DNA of 58,005 nucleotides from Arthrobacter mobilis. Lineage in GTDB: Bacteria; Actinomycetota; Actinomycetes; Actinomycetales; Micrococcaceae. A program made the translations under genes and the position numbers. This document shows, one piece after another, positions 26,897 to 35,930 of the stretch (position 1 is the stretch's first letter; each line of letters begins with the position of its first letter). The notes under the pieces are model-generated. The model was not told where the DNA came from and made no database searches. It saw only the letters and a program-made list of their open reading frames with translations. Location: assembly GCF_012395835.1 (NCBI RefSeq), contig NZ_JAAZSQ010000007.1:124360-182364 (forward strand), in the 5' to 3' direction.

Positions 26897-27861
26897 CAGC
26901 CAGGCAGTGGTCCGCAACTCTGGCAGCCCTGCTGGTCCTGGTTCTTGCCTCAGGCTGCGGCGTGGGCCGCGGCAGCGCCGTGGAGCTTGGCCCCGGTGCT
27001 CAAATCAAGGTCGGGGTGATTCCCGTGGCCGACTTCGCGCCGATCTACATCGCCGCAGAGGAGGGCTATTTCGCTGACGAAGGCCTGAACGTGAAGACCC
27101 AGGTCATGCAGAACGCCGCCGCGATTGCCCCGTCAGTGATCAACGGACAGTTGCAGTTTGGCACCGCCGCCGTGCCGCCGTTCCTGGGCGCCGTGCAGAA
27201 GGGCCTGCCACTGAAGGCGGTGGCCAATGGCACCTCCATTGCTGCCGACCCGGCCAAGGACCCGTCCGCTCTGGTTGCCGGGCCCGGCAACGGCATTACG
27301 CGGCCCAAGGACCTGGAAGGCCGCACGGTCGCCGTCAACGCGCTGAGCTCGATCGTGCACGTCACCGCGGCCGCCGCCGTGAAGGCCGATGGCGGGGACC
27401 CGGCGAAGGTGACCTTCGTGGCCATGCCGTTCCCGGATATGCTGCCGGCCCTGGCCCGCGGCGCCGTGGACGCCGCCTCCCTGGTGGAGCCGTTCCACGC
27501 CCGCTCGGTCGCCGAAGGCGCCCGGGTCATCGCCCACCCGTATTCGAAGGTGCTGCAGCCGAACGGTACTTTCACGGTGGTCTTTACTGCGCAGCCCTTC
27601 ATTGAGACGAACCCCGGAATCGTGGAGAAGTTCGCCCGGGCCGTTGACCGCGCCAGCGTGGAGGCCGCGCGGAATCCGCAGAAGGTCGGGGCCGTGCTGG
27701 CCAAGTACGGCAAGCTTCCGCCGGAGGTCTTTGCCAGGATCCGGGTCCCCATGTACAGCGACAAACTGGACACGTCGGCGCTGGCCAGTACAGGTGAACT
27801 GATGCGCGGGCTCGGGTTCCTGCCCGGCAGCGTCGATGTGGAAAGCGCGGTATGGAAATGA
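26893..27861 (+). CDS. ABC importer substrate-binding lipoprotein (NMT1/THI5/SsuA-like)
   Basis: A 322-residue exported lipoprotein. The signal peptide ends in LASGC (18-22), giving lipidation on Cys22. The mature protein fits the NMT1/THI5/SsuA periplasmic-binding fold: IPVADFAPIYIAAEEGYF at the start, then GQLQFGTAAVPPFLGA, and RTVAVNALSSIVHVT. Relatives bind aliphatic sulfonates, nitrate, thiamine precursors or aromatic acids. The neighbourhood (aromatic catabolic genes) suggests an aromatic ligand, but this is inference. It overlaps the first permease by 10 bp. Confidence 0.88.
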   Translation: MTARQWSATLAALLVLVLASGCGVGRGSAVELGPGAQIKVGVIPVADFAPIYIAAEEGYFADEGLNVKTQVMQNAAAIAPSVINGQLQFGTAAVPPFLGAVQKGLPLKAVANGTSIAADPAKDPSALVAGPGNGITRPKDLEGRTVAVNALSSIVHVTAAAAVKADGGDPAKVTFVAMPFPDMLPALARGAVDAASLVEPFHARSVAEGARVIAHPYSKVLQPNGTFTVVFTAQPFIETNPGIVEKFARAVDRASVEAARNPQKVGAVLAKYGKLPPEVFARIRVPMYSDKLDTSALASTGELMRGLGFLPGSVDVESAVWK

Positions 27862-28715
27862 CAACGCAGATTCGGCAGTTGCCGGCGCAGGCCCGGGAAG
27901 GCACCGGCCGCAGGACGGCGCCGCGGCGCAGCTTCGCGGCCGGCAGGACCGGCAGGATGGCCCTCGGGGCCGGCACGGTCGTGGCCGTGATGGCCGTGTG
28001 GGAGGTGCTGGCACGCTCCGGTGCCTTCCCACCCGGCTCGATCCCGCCCGCGTCGGCCGTGCTGGCCGAATTCATCGGCCAACTGGGCACCCTAGGATTC
28101 TGGGAAGCCCTGTGGAACACGGTGTCCGTGGCCCTGCTGGGCCTGCTGCTGATCGTGGTGGTTGCTTCGCCGCTGGCACTGCTGATCGGCCTGGTGCGCC
28201 CGGTGCAGGAATCGGTCTGGTTCGTGCTGGAGTTCCTCAAGCCCATCCCGCCGGTGGCGCTCATTCCGCTGGGCCTGCTGCTGTGGGGGCCGTCGCCGGG
28301 GATGAAGCTGTTCTTGATCGTCATGGGCGCCATCTGGCCGCTGCTGACCCAGCTGATCTACGGGATCAGGGAAATCAACGGCGTCGGTGCGGAGATGGCC
28401 CGCAGCTACCGGTTGGGCCGGTGGTTGACCGTCAGCAGGCTCGTGGTGCCGTCGGTCCTGCCCTTCGCCCTGACCGGCCTGCGCATCTCGGCCTCCATCG
28501 CGGTCATCGTCGCCGTGGTGACCGAAATGATCGGCGGTGCCGCGGGACTGGGACAGAACATCGTGGTGGCCCAGTCCGCCGGGGCGCTGGCCGAGATGTA
28601 TGCCCTGATCCTGGCTGCGGGCCTGCTTGGTTTAGCTATCAACGCCGGCTTCCGCGGGCTGGCGAAGCCGCTGCTGTTCTGGCACCCGTCCATCCGTCAG
28701 GAGGGAACCCTGTGA
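27852..28715 (+). CDS. ABC importer permease 1 (SsuC/TauC-like)
   Basis: A 287-residue inner-membrane permease. About six transmembrane helices are apparent, beginning near residues 40-55 and 85-110. The EAA-type cytoplasmic loop (EINGVGAEMARSYRLGRWLTVSRLVVPSV region, about 170-200) contacts the ATPase. A basic, disordered N-terminus of about 35 residues precedes helix 1. It starts inside the end of the binding-protein gene and ends overlapping the next gene's GTG by 4 bp. Confidence 0.87.
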   Translation: MEMTTQIRQLPAQAREGTGRRTAPRRSFAAGRTGRMALGAGTVVAVMAVWEVLARSGAFPPGSIPPASAVLAEFIGQLGTLGFWEALWNTVSVALLGLLLIVVVASPLALLIGLVRPVQESVWFVLEFLKPIPPVALIPLGLLLWGPSPGMKLFLIVMGAIWPLLTQLIYGIREINGVGAEMARSYRLGRWLTVSRLVVPSVLPFALTGLRISASIAVIVAVVTEMIGGAAGLGQNIVVAQSAGALAEMYALILAAGLLGLAINAGFRGLAKPLLFWHPSIRQEGTL

Positions 28716-29515
28716 GCACTTTTCCATCCACCCGGTCCCGTGGCGGGATCCGGCTCATCCTGCTGCGGGCCTGGCTGCCAGCCGGACTCGTAGCAGCCTG
28801 GTGGCTCGCCTCGGCATCCAGCACCTCGCTGTACTTCCCGCCGCTGCAGACTATCCTCGAGACCCTCGGGGCCGACTGGGCCGGCCCCAGCTTCGCCGGG
28901 CACCTGCTGCCGAGCATCGGCAAGTTCCTGGCCGGCTTCCTCATTGCGGCGGTCGCCGGCATCTTCCTGGGCCTGGTGATCGGCATGTACCCGGCGCTGC
29001 GGGCGGCCGTTGAGCCGATCGTGCAGTTCCTGCGGTCGCTGCCGCCGCCGGTGCTGCTGCCGGTCGGCCTGCTGGTCTTTGGTATAGGCGCGTCGATGAA
29101 CATCGCGATCATTGCCTTTGGAGCGGTCTGGCCCACGCTCCTGAACACCATCGACGGGGTCCGTTCGCTGGATCCGCAGCTGACCGAGATGACCCGGTCC
29201 TACCGGCTGACCCGGGCACAGAAGATCCGCTGGGTCATCCTGCCCAACGCCAGCCCGCAGATCTTCGCCGGCCTGCGCACCACCTTGCAGATGGCGATCA
29301 TCCTGATCGTCGTGTCCGAGATGGTCGCCTCCACCAACGGCATCGGCTACTACGTGCTCAATTCCCAGCAGACCTTCGCCGTGCCGCAGACCTGGGCCGG
29401 GACCCTGGTCCTGGGGGCGCTGGGCTACCTGGCCAACCTTGTTTTCATCCGTATTGAAGGGTACGTCCTGCGCTGGCAGGCCGGCCTGCTCGCCATCACA
29501 GGAAGCGGTGCATGA
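28712..29515 (+). CDS. ABC importer permease 2 (SsuC/TauC-like)
   Basis: A 267-residue permease homologous to permease 1, sharing the EAA-type loop (LTEMTRSYRLTRAQKIRWVILP). The start is the GTG at 28712 in GTGA, overlapping the permease 1 stop. Two distinct permeases suggest a heterodimeric channel, rather than the single-permease homodimer common in Ssu/Tau systems. It ends in an ATGA overlap with the ATPase gene. Confidence 0.87.
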   Translation: MSTFPSTRSRGGIRLILLRAWLPAGLVAAWWLASASSTSLYFPPLQTILETLGADWAGPSFAGHLLPSIGKFLAGFLIAAVAGIFLGLVIGMYPALRAAVEPIVQFLRSLPPPVLLPVGLLVFGIGASMNIAIIAFGAVWPTLLNTIDGVRSLDPQLTEMTRSYRLTRAQKIRWVILPNASPQIFAGLRTTLQMAIILIVVSEMVASTNGIGYYVLNSQQTFAVPQTWAGTLVLGALGYLANLVFIRIEGYVLRWQAGLLAITGSGA

Positions 29516-30339
29516 GAATGACCGAAACCTATCCGCAGACCGGAACCGGATCCGCCCCGGGTTCCGCCGACGTCGTGCTGGAACTGCAGGCCCTGCAGAA
29601 AAGCTACGGGGCCGCGAAGATTCTGGCCGGGGTCGACTTCCAGATCCGCAGGGGCGAATTCGTGTGCGTGGTCGGCCCGTCCGGGTCGGGCAAGACCACA
29701 CTACTCAAGTGCATGGCCGGACTGCTGGAACCGAGCGGCGGGCAAACCGTGTTCGAGGGGGCGCCGGTGACCGAGCCTCCGGCGAAGCTGGCCGTGGTGT
29801 TCCAGGACTACAGCCGCTCGCTGCTGCCCTGGATGACCGTGTGGGCCAACGTGGAGCTGCCCATGCGCAACAAGTTCGGCAAGGCCGAACGGCCCGCCCG
29901 GATCGAATCCGTGCTCGAGGCTGTAGGCCTGGCCGGCAAGGGCAGCCTTTACCCGTGGCAGATGTCCGGGGGCATGCAGCAGCGCGCCGCCATCGCCCGC
30001 GGCCTGGCCTACCAGCCGGACGTGCTGCTGATGGACGAACCCTTCGCCGCCGTGGACGCGCAGACCCGGATCGAGCTGGAGGATCTGGTCCTGCGGGTGA
30101 GAGCCGAGTTCGACACCACCGTCGTGTTCGTCACCCACGACATCGACGAGGCTGTCTACCTCGGCGACCGGGTGATCGTGCTCTCCGGAGCCCCCACCAC
30201 CGTCAGCCGTAATCTCGCCGTCGACCTGCCCGCCCCCCGCAACCAGGTCCGGACCAAATCACTGCCCGAGTACGCCCGGTTGCGCGCCGAAGTGTTCGAG
30301 CTGATCCAGTCCGCCAAGTCCCACGCCACCATCCGCTAA
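29512..30339 (+). CDS. ABC importer ATPase
   Basis: A 275-residue nucleotide-binding subunit. Walker A is GPSGSGKT (55-62), the Q-loop is in VVFQDYSRSLLPW, the signature is MSGGMQQRAAIARGL, Walker B is VLLMDEPFAAVDA, and the switch histidine is in FVTHDIDEA. The signature has MSGGM in place of LSGGQ, as in many nitrate/sulfonate ATPases. The ATG overlaps the permease 2 stop. It energises import through the two permeases. Confidence 0.92.
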   Translation: MRMTETYPQTGTGSAPGSADVVLELQALQKSYGAAKILAGVDFQIRRGEFVCVVGPSGSGKTTLLKCMAGLLEPSGGQTVFEGAPVTEPPAKLAVVFQDYSRSLLPWMTVWANVELPMRNKFGKAERPARIESVLEAVGLAGKGSLYPWQMSGGMQQRAAIARGLAYQPDVLLMDEPFAAVDAQTRIELEDLVLRVRAEFDTTVVFVTHDIDEAVYLGDRVIVLSGAPTTVSRNLAVDLPAPRNQVRTKSLPEYARLRAEVFELIQSAKSHATIR

Positions 30340-30366
30340 CCCCCGCACCGAGAGAAAGACACGCCC

Positions 30367-31443
30367 ATGACCCGCAAATACGAGCCCCTGACCGCAACCG
30401 AGGCCGCCAAATACCGCACCCGCGTGACCCTGCTGGGCACCGCCGGCGGCCCGCCATGGTGGGACGGCTCGGACCGGAACGGGATCTCCACGGCCGTCAC
30501 TGTCAACGGACAGGTCTACCTGATCGACTGCGGCGAGGGCTGGGGCCCGCAGTTCCGCAAGTCCGGCCTCGGCCCCGCAGGATTCCAGAAGGGCCTGGAC
30601 AACCTGCGGGCGGTGTTCATCACCCACCACCACTCGGACCACATGGTCGACTACCCGAACCTTTTGCTGCTGGCCTGGCACAACGGCTCCGACGGGCTCA
30701 AGCAGCCCATCCAGATCCACGGACCGGGCGACCGCGGCGTGCTGCCGCCGATCTTTGACGAGGACAAGCGCGAGCACTTGCCCGAGGTGTTCCACCCCAA
30801 GTCCCCAACCCCGGGCCTGGTCGAATCCTCGGAAAAGCTGCTGCAGGCCTATGCCCTGGACATCAACGACAGGATGCGCGACAACGCCAAGCAGGACCTG
30901 CGGGAGATCTTTCAGTTCCACGACATCGAGCTGCCCGCCGGCACCGGGGACGACCCCAACGGGAACCCGACCCCGGCGATGGATCCGTTCGAGATCTACC
31001 GGGATGAAAACGTGCGGATCACCGCCATCCTGGTCGACCACCGGCCCATCTTCCCGGCCTTTGCCTTCCGCTTCGACACCCCGGACGGTGCCATTGTCAT
31101 CTCCGGGGACACCGGGGTATGCCAGAACCTGGTCACCATTGCCGAGGGCGCGGACCTGCTGCTGCACGAGTGCATCGACCTGGACTGGGTCGACGGGCTG
31201 CTCGGCCCGGACTCGCCCAAGCCGGACCCGAACCTGATGCAGCACATGCTCGCCGCGCACACCGCCATTGAACAGGTCGGCCCTCAGGCCGAAAAGGCAG
31301 GGGTCAACACCCTGGTCCTGACCCACCTGGTTCCCGGCAACACCCCGGTGGAGAAGTGGCAAAAGGCCCAAGTTGGCTTCTCCGGCAACCTCGTCGTCGG
31401 CGAGGACCTGATGCACTTCGGCCTCGGCGAACCGCAGGGCTGA
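30367..31443 (+). CDS. MBL-fold metallo-hydrolase (RNase Z/arylsulfatase-like group)
   Basis: A 358-residue metallo-beta-lactamase-fold hydrolase. The metal-binding motif THHHSDH gives H87-x-H89-x-D91-H92. Further ligands are expected in VISGDTG and LTHLVPGN. There is no signal peptide, so it is cytosolic. It starts 27 bp after the ATPase gene and closes the ABC operon, which argues that it acts on the imported compound, perhaps hydrolysing an ester, lactone or sulfate. A tRNA 3' processing role is unlikely in this context. The activity is not proven. Confidence 0.8.
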   Translation: MTRKYEPLTATEAAKYRTRVTLLGTAGGPPWWDGSDRNGISTAVTVNGQVYLIDCGEGWGPQFRKSGLGPAGFQKGLDNLRAVFITHHHSDHMVDYPNLLLLAWHNGSDGLKQPIQIHGPGDRGVLPPIFDEDKREHLPEVFHPKSPTPGLVESSEKLLQAYALDINDRMRDNAKQDLREIFQFHDIELPAGTGDDPNGNPTPAMDPFEIYRDENVRITAILVDHRPIFPAFAFRFDTPDGAIVISGDTGVCQNLVTIAEGADLLLHECIDLDWVDGLLGPDSPKPDPNLMQHMLAAHTAIEQVGPQAEKAGVNTLVLTHLVPGNTPVEKWQKAQVGFSGNLVVGEDLMHFGLGEPQG

Positions 31444-31564
31444 CGAAGCCGGCAATGGCTGGGGGACGGGCGGTCTGTACCCCTCGGGGCTCCGGGCGTA
31501 GGCTGGCAGTATCGGCGCTGGTGCCGAAGCTCCGGCGTCGATACCCATCGATGAAGGAGGAATC

Positions 31565-31999
31565 ATGAGCGTCGTCCGTGAATTCATGACGACGGATTGT
31601 CGGTGTATCGGGGAGAACCAAACCCTCGAAGAGGCCGCCCGCATGATGAGGGACATGGACTGCGGGTCGCTGCCGATCTGCGGCGACGACGGCAAGCTCA
31701 AGGGCTTCATCACCGACCGCGACATCGTGGTCAAGTGCCTGGCCGAGGGCCGGGACGCCCGGGAAGTGAAGGCGATGGATCTGGCGCAGGGCAAGCCGCA
31801 CTGGATCGACGCCGATGCCAACATCGACGACGCCATTGCGATGATGGAGAAGTACCAGATCCGGCGCCTGCCGGTCATCACCGACCACAAGCTGGTGGGC
31901 ATCATCAGCCAGGGTGATATTGCGCGCAACTACAGCGAACAGAAGGTGGGCGAGCTGGTGGAGCATGTGTCCGCCAAGAAGCCCATGCAGATGATGTAG
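31565..31999 (+). CDS. two-CBS-domain protein, Hrp1-like
   Basis: A 144-residue protein of two CBS domains (about 7-62 and 74-130). It resembles hypoxic response protein 1 of mycobacteria: VREFMTTDCRCIGENQTLEEAARMM and ITDHKLVGIISQGDIA. CBS pairs bind adenine nucleotides; the target here is unknown. AAGGAGGAATC precedes the ATG. The gene is probably independent of the ABC operon (121-bp gap) and has a terminator after it. Confidence 0.85.
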   Translation: MSVVREFMTTDCRCIGENQTLEEAARMMRDMDCGSLPICGDDGKLKGFITDRDIVVKCLAEGRDAREVKAMDLAQGKPHWIDADANIDDAIAMMEKYQIRRLPVITDHKLVGIISQGDIARNYSEQKVGELVEHVSAKKPMQMM

Positions 32000-32044
32000 C
32001 CGCAGTCGGGGACCTTCGCAGACCCCCGGATAACCAACGCATCT

Positions 32045-32078
32045 GCGCCACGGAGTCCGCTCCGTGGCGCTCTTGTGT
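32045..32078 (+). terminator. terminator after the CBS gene
   Basis: Perfect 10-bp arms GCGCCACGGA (32045-32054) and TCCGTGGCGC (32061-32070) are followed by TCTTGTGT. It lies between convergent genes. Confidence 0.72.
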
Positions 32079-32099
32079 GGCTGTCCCGGGCCGGTTCCG

Positions 32100-34256
32100 T
32101 TATTTTTCCGGGCGCAGTTTGGCCTGCTCCACCAGCTCGGTTATCCAGGGCCGGGTCCCGCGGTGGAGCACCAGGCCTTCGGGCAGACCCTGGACGGTGG
32201 CGCTGGTGCCGGAGGCATCGATGGTGATCCGGCCGGCGCCCGTGGGGGCGTTAGTGATGTGCAGGTGGCCGAAGGACTGCGGCAGCACCGGGTCTATCCA
32301 GACTCCGCCGAGGGAAACGTGGGCGTCGTAGCGCAGAAGGCTTGTCACCAGCTGGATGGGCGTGGTGGCGGCCCAGGCCTGCGGCGAGCACGCCGTGGGA
32401 TAGGGCACCGGCTGGTTGAACTGTTGCCGGTCAAAGCCGCAGAACAGTTCGGGCAGCCGGCCCTCCGAGTACTCGGCGGCCTCCAGCAGGGCGGTGGCGA
32501 TCCGCTGTGCCTGCTCCACGAAGCCGTAGCGCATCAGGCCCGCCGCAATGATGGCGTTGTCGTGGGGCCAGACCGAGCCGTTGTGGTAGCTGGCCGGGTT
32601 GTAGGCGCCCATGTCGGACGCCAGGGTGCGCACGCCCCAGCCGCTGAACATTTCCGGGGACATGAGCTTCTCGGCCACCAGCGGCACCTTGTCCTCATCG
32701 ACGAGGCCGAACCAGAGGCAGTGCCCCATGTTGGACGCGCAGGCGTCCACGGGCCGCTTGTCCCTGTCCAGGGCGACGGCGTAGTAGCCCTTCTGCGGCA
32801 GCCAGAACTGTTCGTTGAACCGCTGCTTCAGCCGGGCCGCGCGCTCCCGCAGGTCGGCCGCCAGAGCCAGGTCACCGGCGTCGTAGGCCATCCACGCCCG
32901 CGCCATGTACGCGCCGTGGACATAGGCCTGCACCTCGCACAGGGCGATGGGCGGTTCCGCCATGCGCCCGTCGGCGAAGTTGATCCCGTCCCAGGAATCC
33001 TTCCAGCCCTGGTTGATCAGCCCCCGGTCATTCAGCCGCGCATATTCGACGAACCCGTCGCCGTCCCTGTCCCCGTAGTTCTCGATCCACTCCAGCGCCC
33101 GGTCCGCGTGCGGCAGCAGTGCGGCAATGGTCTCCTTGGCAAAGCCCCAGCGACTGACCGAGCCCAGCACGACCACGAACAAAGGGGTCGCATCCACACT
33201 GCCGTAGTACGCGGACTTGCCGCCCAGCGCCAGCCCGCTGGAGACGTCCAGCCTGACCTCGTGCAGGATCTTGCCCGGCTCCTCCTCACTGGCCGGGTCC
33301 ACCACCGTGCCCTGGCGGTCGGCCAGCGTCTGCAGGGTACCCAGGGCCAGCGAGGGGTCCACCGGCAGCGACATTTCCGAGGCCAGCAGCGAATCCCGCC
33401 CGAACAGGGTCATGAACCACGGCGCCCCGGCGGCGACCACCACCCGCTCCGGATGCTCCGGGTCCTCGATCCGCAGCGCGCCCAAGTCGTCGTAGCTGCG
33501 CCGCAGGGTCCGTTCGATCGAGCGGTTGCCCATGTGCAGCACCGGGATCTTCGCCACCCATTCCTGCCGGCGCCTGTCCCGCGGGGACATGTCTCCCGGT
33601 GCCGGGTGCGCAAACGGCGCCGCCGGACCGTGCCCGTCGACGGCGGGCACCACGCTCAGGCGGGTGCTCCAGTGCCCGTGCGGCGGGACGGTGATCCGGT
33701 AGGCCAAAGCCTCCGGGACGGCCTCGGCACCGGCGGCCCTGACGACGACGCCCTTCCGGACGTCCTGCCAGACAGCCCGGATGGTCAGCGAACCGTTCCC
33801 GGGCTCCCGCCTTTCGTCCCATTGCCGCTGGATCCGCGCCTCCTTCACCTCGAACAGGTCCGCGAAATCCGCTTCCACGGCCAGCGCGACCACGCACTCG
33901 GCGGGGTCCGCCGAGAAGTTGCGGACGGTGATGTCCTCGAGGATTCCGGCCCCGACTTCCCGCAGCCGTTCCACCAGCAGCGGGCTGTCCGCATAGCCGT
34001 CCGAGCGCGGGACACGGCCGGCGAACAGCGCCCGGTACGGCTCCTTTGTTTCTGCGGCCAGGGGCTCGATCGGCTGGCCGTTGACGGTCAGGTTCCAACG
34101 GGACAGGATGCGCGTGTCCTGATGGAACACCCCGTGCGGCAGTTCCGGATGGATATCCCCATTCGCCGACGAGATGCAGAAGGACGAACCTTCCACCAAA
34201 GTAACCGTCCCGGACCCCAGCGGCCCGGCCGCCGTATCAGCATTCCATCCAGCCAT
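32100..34256 (-). CDS. amylo-alpha-1,6-glucosidase / glycogen-debranching-type enzyme
   Basis: A 718-residue cytosolic enzyme. An N-terminal GDE_N domain (about 20-210; SSFCISSANGDI, VFHQDTRILSRWNL) is followed by an (alpha/alpha)6 GH63/GH133-like barrel (about 250-690) with WFMTLFGRDSLLASE, GLINQGWKDSWDGI, ACSPQAWAATTP and YHNGSVWPHDNAII. Such proteins trim alpha-1,6 branches or similar glucans. The ATG at 34256 has CGAGGAAC just before it. It is unrelated in function to the aromatic operons around it. A hairpin separates it from the hydrolase gene upstream. Confidence 0.85.
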   Translation of the reverse strand: MAGWNADTAAGPLGSGTVTLVEGSSFCISSANGDIHPELPHGVFHQDTRILSRWNLTVNGQPIEPLAAETKEPYRALFAGRVPRSDGYADSPLLVERLREVGAGILEDITVRNFSADPAECVVALAVEADFADLFEVKEARIQRQWDERREPGNGSLTIRAVWQDVRKGVVVRAAGAEAVPEALAYRITVPPHGHWSTRLSVVPAVDGHGPAAPFAHPAPGDMSPRDRRRQEWVAKIPVLHMGNRSIERTLRRSYDDLGALRIEDPEHPERVVVAAGAPWFMTLFGRDSLLASEMSLPVDPSLALGTLQTLADRQGTVVDPASEEEPGKILHEVRLDVSSGLALGGKSAYYGSVDATPLFVVVLGSVSRWGFAKETIAALLPHADRALEWIENYGDRDGDGFVEYARLNDRGLINQGWKDSWDGINFADGRMAEPPIALCEVQAYVHGAYMARAWMAYDAGDLALAADLRERAARLKQRFNEQFWLPQKGYYAVALDRDKRPVDACASNMGHCLWFGLVDEDKVPLVAEKLMSPEMFSGWGVRTLASDMGAYNPASYHNGSVWPHDNAIIAAGLMRYGFVEQAQRIATALLEAAEYSEGRLPELFCGFDRQQFNQPVPYPTACSPQAWAATTPIQLVTSLLRYDAHVSLGGVWIDPVLPQSFGHLHITNAPTGAGRITIDASGTSATVQGLPEGLVLHRGTRPWITELVEQAKLRPEK

Positions 34257-34374
34257 GCCGGTTCCTCGCAGCGGATTGGTGCGGGTGTGGCCGCGGCACG
34301 GAGCCTTGGGCCGGCCGCCGCCTCTGCCGTTAACCGACGCTACGCCGGTCTGCGTCCGTGCGCCAGCCCCGTCC

Positions 34375-34414
34375 GGCTGAACCGGACGGCGCCCGCACAG
34401 TTCCCGGTTCAGCC
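34375..34414 (-). terminator. hairpin at the end of the alpha/beta hydrolase gene
   Basis: Perfect 11-bp arms GGCTGAACCGG (34375-34385) and CCGGTTCAGCC (34404-34414). The right arm includes the hydrolase stop codon. It probably terminates the monooxygenase-hydrolase operon. Confidence 0.6.
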
Positions 34415-35353
34415 CGCGACCGGGCCGCCTCTGAGTTTGCCGGCAATCACTTCGACCACCTCGGCACTGGCCGGCAGCACGTTGACCATGGAGAAGAAGG
34501 CGTGCATCTGCCCCGGCCACCGGTGGTGCTCCACCGGCACGCCAGCCTCGCGCAGCCGCCGGGCGTAGGCCTCGCCCTCGTCGCGCAGCACGTCGTGCTC
34601 GGCGGTGATCACCAGCGCCGGCGGCAGTCCCGTCAGGGACTCGGCGCGCAGCGGGGCGGCCTCCGGATGCAGCCGGTCCTCCGGGGCCGGGACGTAATGG
34701 TTCCAGAACCAGTGCATGAAGTCGGTGGTCAGGAAGGACTGGTTCTCCGGCTCCAGATAGGACGCCCGGGTGAAGTCGGCGTCGGTGACCGGATAGACCA
34801 GGATCTGGCTGGCCAGCGCGGGACCACCGTTGTCCCGCGCGCGCAGCGCGGTGACCGCCGAGAGGTTGCCGCCGGCGCTGTCGCCGCCGATGTAGAGCGG
34901 CACCCGGGCCCCGGCGATCTGCTCCAGGTGCTTGTCCGTCCACTGCAGGGCGGTCCAGCTGTCCTGGACCGGGGTGGGGAAGGGGTGCTCGGGGGCCTTG
35001 CGGTATTCGGCCAGCACGACGGCGGCGTCGGACTTGTGTGCCAGCTGGCGGGCGAGGGTGTCGAAGCTGTCAATGTCCTCGAGTACCCAGCCGCCGCCGT
35101 GCAGGTAGAGCAGCACCGCCGCGGGGGCCTGCACCGGGACGTGCACGCGAACCCGGAAGCCGCCGCCGTCGGATGCGGCCAGAGTGTGGTCCTCGGTGCG
35201 CAGCATTTCCGGACCCGGTCCGTAGAGCTCCTTCAGCCCGCTGCTGGCCGCGCGCGCCTCGGCGGGGCTCATTTCCCACAGCGGCTTGGCGTCCGGGCCG
35301 CCGGCTTCGGCCATGCCGGCGAGGAACGTCAGGGTTGCCTCATCAAGTGCCAT
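34409..35353 (-). CDS. alpha/beta hydrolase, hormone-sensitive-lipase family
   Basis: A 314-residue esterase-type enzyme. The oxyanion-hole motif HGGG is at 85-88 and the nucleophile is Ser159 in GDSAGG. The remaining triad is likely the Asp in AEHDVLRDE and the His in GQMHAFF. There is no signal peptide. It follows the flavin reductase by 31 bp on the same strand, in an operon with the two-component monooxygenase. It may release the phenol from an ester before or after ring hydroxylation; the substrate is not known. AGAGGAGAA precedes the ATG. Confidence 0.87.
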   Translation of the reverse strand: MALDEATLTFLAGMAEAGGPDAKPLWEMSPAEARAASSGLKELYGPGPEMLRTEDHTLAASDGGGFRVRVHVPVQAPAAVLLYLHGGGWVLEDIDSFDTLARQLAHKSDAAVVLAEYRKAPEHPFPTPVQDSWTALQWTDKHLEQIAGARVPLYIGGDSAGGNLSAVTALRARDNGGPALASQILVYPVTDADFTRASYLEPENQSFLTTDFMHWFWNHYVPAPEDRLHPEAAPLRAESLTGLPPALVITAEHDVLRDEGEAYARRLREAGVPVEHHRWPGQMHAFFSMVNVLPASAEVVEVIAGKLRGGPVAG

Positions 35354-35384
35354 GGATTCTTCTCCTCTATCTATAGGTTGACGT

Positions 35385-35930
35385 TCAGGCGAGCACGGAT
35401 TGCCCACCGAGGCTGTGCCAGGTGCGGTTGTGGAAGACCAGCGGATCCGGGGCAGCGTCCGGGACCCGGGCCTGCAGGACCTGGACGGCGACGACCGTCG
35501 AATCCCCAGCCTCCATACGGTCCACGACGCGTCCACGCAGCCAGGTCTGGGCGTCCGTCAGGACAGGTTCGCCGGTTACCAGCCGGGACCAGCTTGTATG
35601 GTCGGCGAACCTGTCGATGCCGCCGGTGGCGAAGGTCTTGGCCAGCTGGACCTGCCCGGCCCCGAGCAGGTGGACCACCACGGTTTCAGCCCGGGCCAGG
35701 GCCGGTGCAGCCGAGGAGAAGGCCGAAAGCGAGAACACCAGCAGCGGGGGATTGGCCGAGACGGAGATGACCGAGCTGGCGGTCAGCCCCACCGGCCCGC
35801 CCCCAGGATCGGCGGTGATCACGGCGACGCCCGCCGGGTGGTTGCGGAAGGCCGCCTTGAACTCATCGGCCGGGACCATGTCCTCGAAGGCGCCCTCGGC
35901 CACCCGCCGGGCGGAGCGGATGCCACTCAC
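35385..35930 (-). CDS. flavin reductase component (HpaC-like)
   Basis: A 181-residue NAD(P)H:flavin oxidoreductase. It shows the FMN_red fold: AAFRNHPAGVAVITADPGGGPVGLTASSVISVSANPPLL, then LAKTFA and FADHTSW. It supplies reduced FMN or FAD to the oxygenase encoded just upstream. The GTG start at 35930 overlaps the oxygenase stop as GTGA, so the two components are made together. Activity is assigned by family and pairing. Confidence 0.88.
   Translation of the reverse strand: MSGIRSARRVAEGAFEDMVPADEFKAAFRNHPAGVAVITADPGGGPVGLTASSVISVSANPPLLVFSLSAFSSAAPALARAETVVVHLLGAGQVQLAKTFATGGIDRFADHTSWSRLVTGEPVLTDAQTWLRGRVVDRMEAGDSTVVAVQVLQARVPDAAPDPLVFHNRTWHSLGGQSVLA

Noticed and set aside
27836-28711. A fusion of the two ABC permeases read in one frame
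   Set aside because: The first part is out of frame with permease 1. Each permease has its own start, and they overlap by GTGA.
34257-34943. A 229-residue N-terminal extension of the debranching-type enzyme
   Set aside because: It is the out-of-frame shadow of the alpha/beta hydrolase gene, and the enzyme's conserved region begins after the ATG at 34256.
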